This document shows positions 63,577-64,000 of a stretch of 64,000 nt of DNA, in pieces; the first letter of the stretch is position 1; each line of letters begins with the position of its first letter. The notes under the pieces are model-generated. The model worked only from the letters and a program-made list of their open reading frames with translations. It was not told the origin of the DNA and searched no databases. This stretch comes from Vibrio viridaestus (GTDB lineage: Bacteria > Pseudomonadota > Gammaproteobacteria > Enterobacterales > Vibrionaceae). The position numbers were made by a program, and so were the translations under genes. Location of the stretch: positions 62,001-126,000 of the forward strand of contig NZ_RJVQ01000007.1 of assembly GCF_003856525.1 (NCBI RefSeq), written 5' to 3'.

Positions 63577-64000
63577 TTACTGTAACAACCATTGATTCCA
63601 GCGAGTCGCGATTTCCAGGCCGTGTTCCGCCCAATATTTGTAATTAAGTGAGACTTGCTCATCACCGTAATTAGTAGGAAGATTTTTTGATAGACCGCTA
63701 CTTAGATATTGGATTCCCGCGGTGTTGATTGGTGCATATGCGGTTTCATTTGAAAAATCAGCTTGTGATTTTGCGCTTGATGCGTAAGCAAGAAATTTCA
63801 TCGCTGCATCTTTGTTTTTCGCACCTTTAGGGATGACCAAGAAATCGGACATTACTAAGTTTTGATTCCAATCGATACCGATTGGCAGTCCATCTTTTTG
63901 TAGAGAGTAGACGCGTCCGTTCCAGAACTGACCCATGCTCACTTCGCCCGATGCAAGAAGTTGTTGTGATTGAGCTCCGCCACCCCACCAAACGATGTCT
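63577..64000 (-). CDS. ABC transporter substrate-binding protein, C-terminal part
   Basis: About 141 codons visible; the gene continues beyond 64000, and upstream of the Met at 63942 the frame stays open (DIVWWGGGAQSQQLLASGEVS). PotD/PF13416-like: GEVSMGQFWNGRV, GIDWNQNLVMSDFLVIPKGAKNKDAAMKFLAYASS, EQVSLNYKYWAEHG. Periplasmic receptor of the transporter encoded downstream. First gene of that set within the window. Confidence 0.88.
   Translation of the reverse strand, partial: DIVWWGGGAQSQQLLASGEVSMGQFWNGRVYSLQKDGLPIGIDWNQNLVMSDFLVIPKGAKNKDAAMKFLAYASSAKSQADFSNETAYAPINTAGIQYLSSGLSKNLPTNYGDEQVSLNYKYWAEHGLEIATRWNQWLLQ

Noticed and set aside
1-64000. CRISPR arrays, rRNA or tRNA genes
   Set aside because: I found no regularly spaced repeats, no rRNA segments and no tRNA-like cloverleaf with a TTCGA-type arm on reading the window.

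Overview
The window looks like the chromosome of a nitrogen-fixing gammaproteobacterium, most likely Vibrionaceae (Vibrio-like). This is inferred from moderate-to-low GC, genes typical of vibrios (RRM RNA-binding protein, TIGR04219-like barrel, ClcA, MOSC/ferredoxin-reductase fusion, CSS-motif EAL protein) and a nif layout that mixes the Klebsiella order (nifUSVWZM) with the Pseudomonas stutzeri/Azotobacter order (rnf <- -> nifLA-nifB-fdxN-nifQ). No rRNA, tRNA or CRISPR array was seen.

Layout. 1-1180: end of an upstream nif operon (nifN 3' end, nifX, ferredoxin fdxB) closed by a terminator. 1200-8930: a NifA/sigma54-type promoter and nifU-S-V-W-Z-M running without a break into modABC, so Fe-S assembly, homocitrate synthesis, Fe-protein maturation and molybdate uptake form one transcription unit. 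8940-17525: ordinary genes (outer-membrane barrel, SH3 protein, RRM protein, MOSC/reductase fusion, chemoreceptor behind a PHO box, EAL phosphodiesterase next to a CRP-type palindrome, flavin monooxygenase). 17591-22272: xanthine dehydrogenase xdhABC with a RutR-like operator. 22508-34260: second nif block: nifQ, fdxN, nifB, nifA, nifL on the minus strand; divergently rnfABCDGEH and the flavodoxin gene nifF. Electrons can pass from NADH through Rnf to ferredoxin/flavodoxin and on to nitrogenase; NifL/NifA control the set through TGT-N10-ACA sites and -24/-12 promoters, five of which can be read directly.

34284-39577: clcA, a candidate small ORF with its own terminator, a CobW GTPase, a GGDEF protein and rbgA. 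39600-40730: a gene-poor scar holding an AlpA pseudogene with an in-frame amber codon. 40731-48825: a GntR regulator, a five-part branched-chain-amino-acid/amide-type ABC transporter, an M20 amidohydrolase and an amidase, apparently a nitrogen-scavenging operon for an amide or N-carbamoyl compound. 49031-52170: a VOC protein and a membrane PQQ glucose-type dehydrogenase. 52217-57445: XRE-cupin regulator divergent from a GlnT/GmaS-like synthetase plus split glutamate-synthase-like subunits (GlxBCD/MgsABC type) behind a near-consensus sigma54 promoter. 57513-58845: a dead IS3-family element wedged between two diverged copies of the 3' end of the last gene. 58890-60492: an AT-rich island with an orphan Hcp, a DUF4225 protein and a small membrane protein, which I read as a type VI effector/immunity module. 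60717-64000: a polyamine/opine-type ABC transporter whose binding-protein gene runs off the window.

The common theme is nitrogen: fixation, purine breakdown, amide hydrolysis and an unusual glutamine/glutamate-type pathway, several behind recognisable sigma54 promoters. The least explained pieces are the Hcp-DUF4225 module, the glnT-glxBCD operon without a partner dehydrogenase, and the regulatory sites (NifA site inside a terminator loop, shared NifA sites between nifLA and rnf, PHO box on a chemoreceptor).
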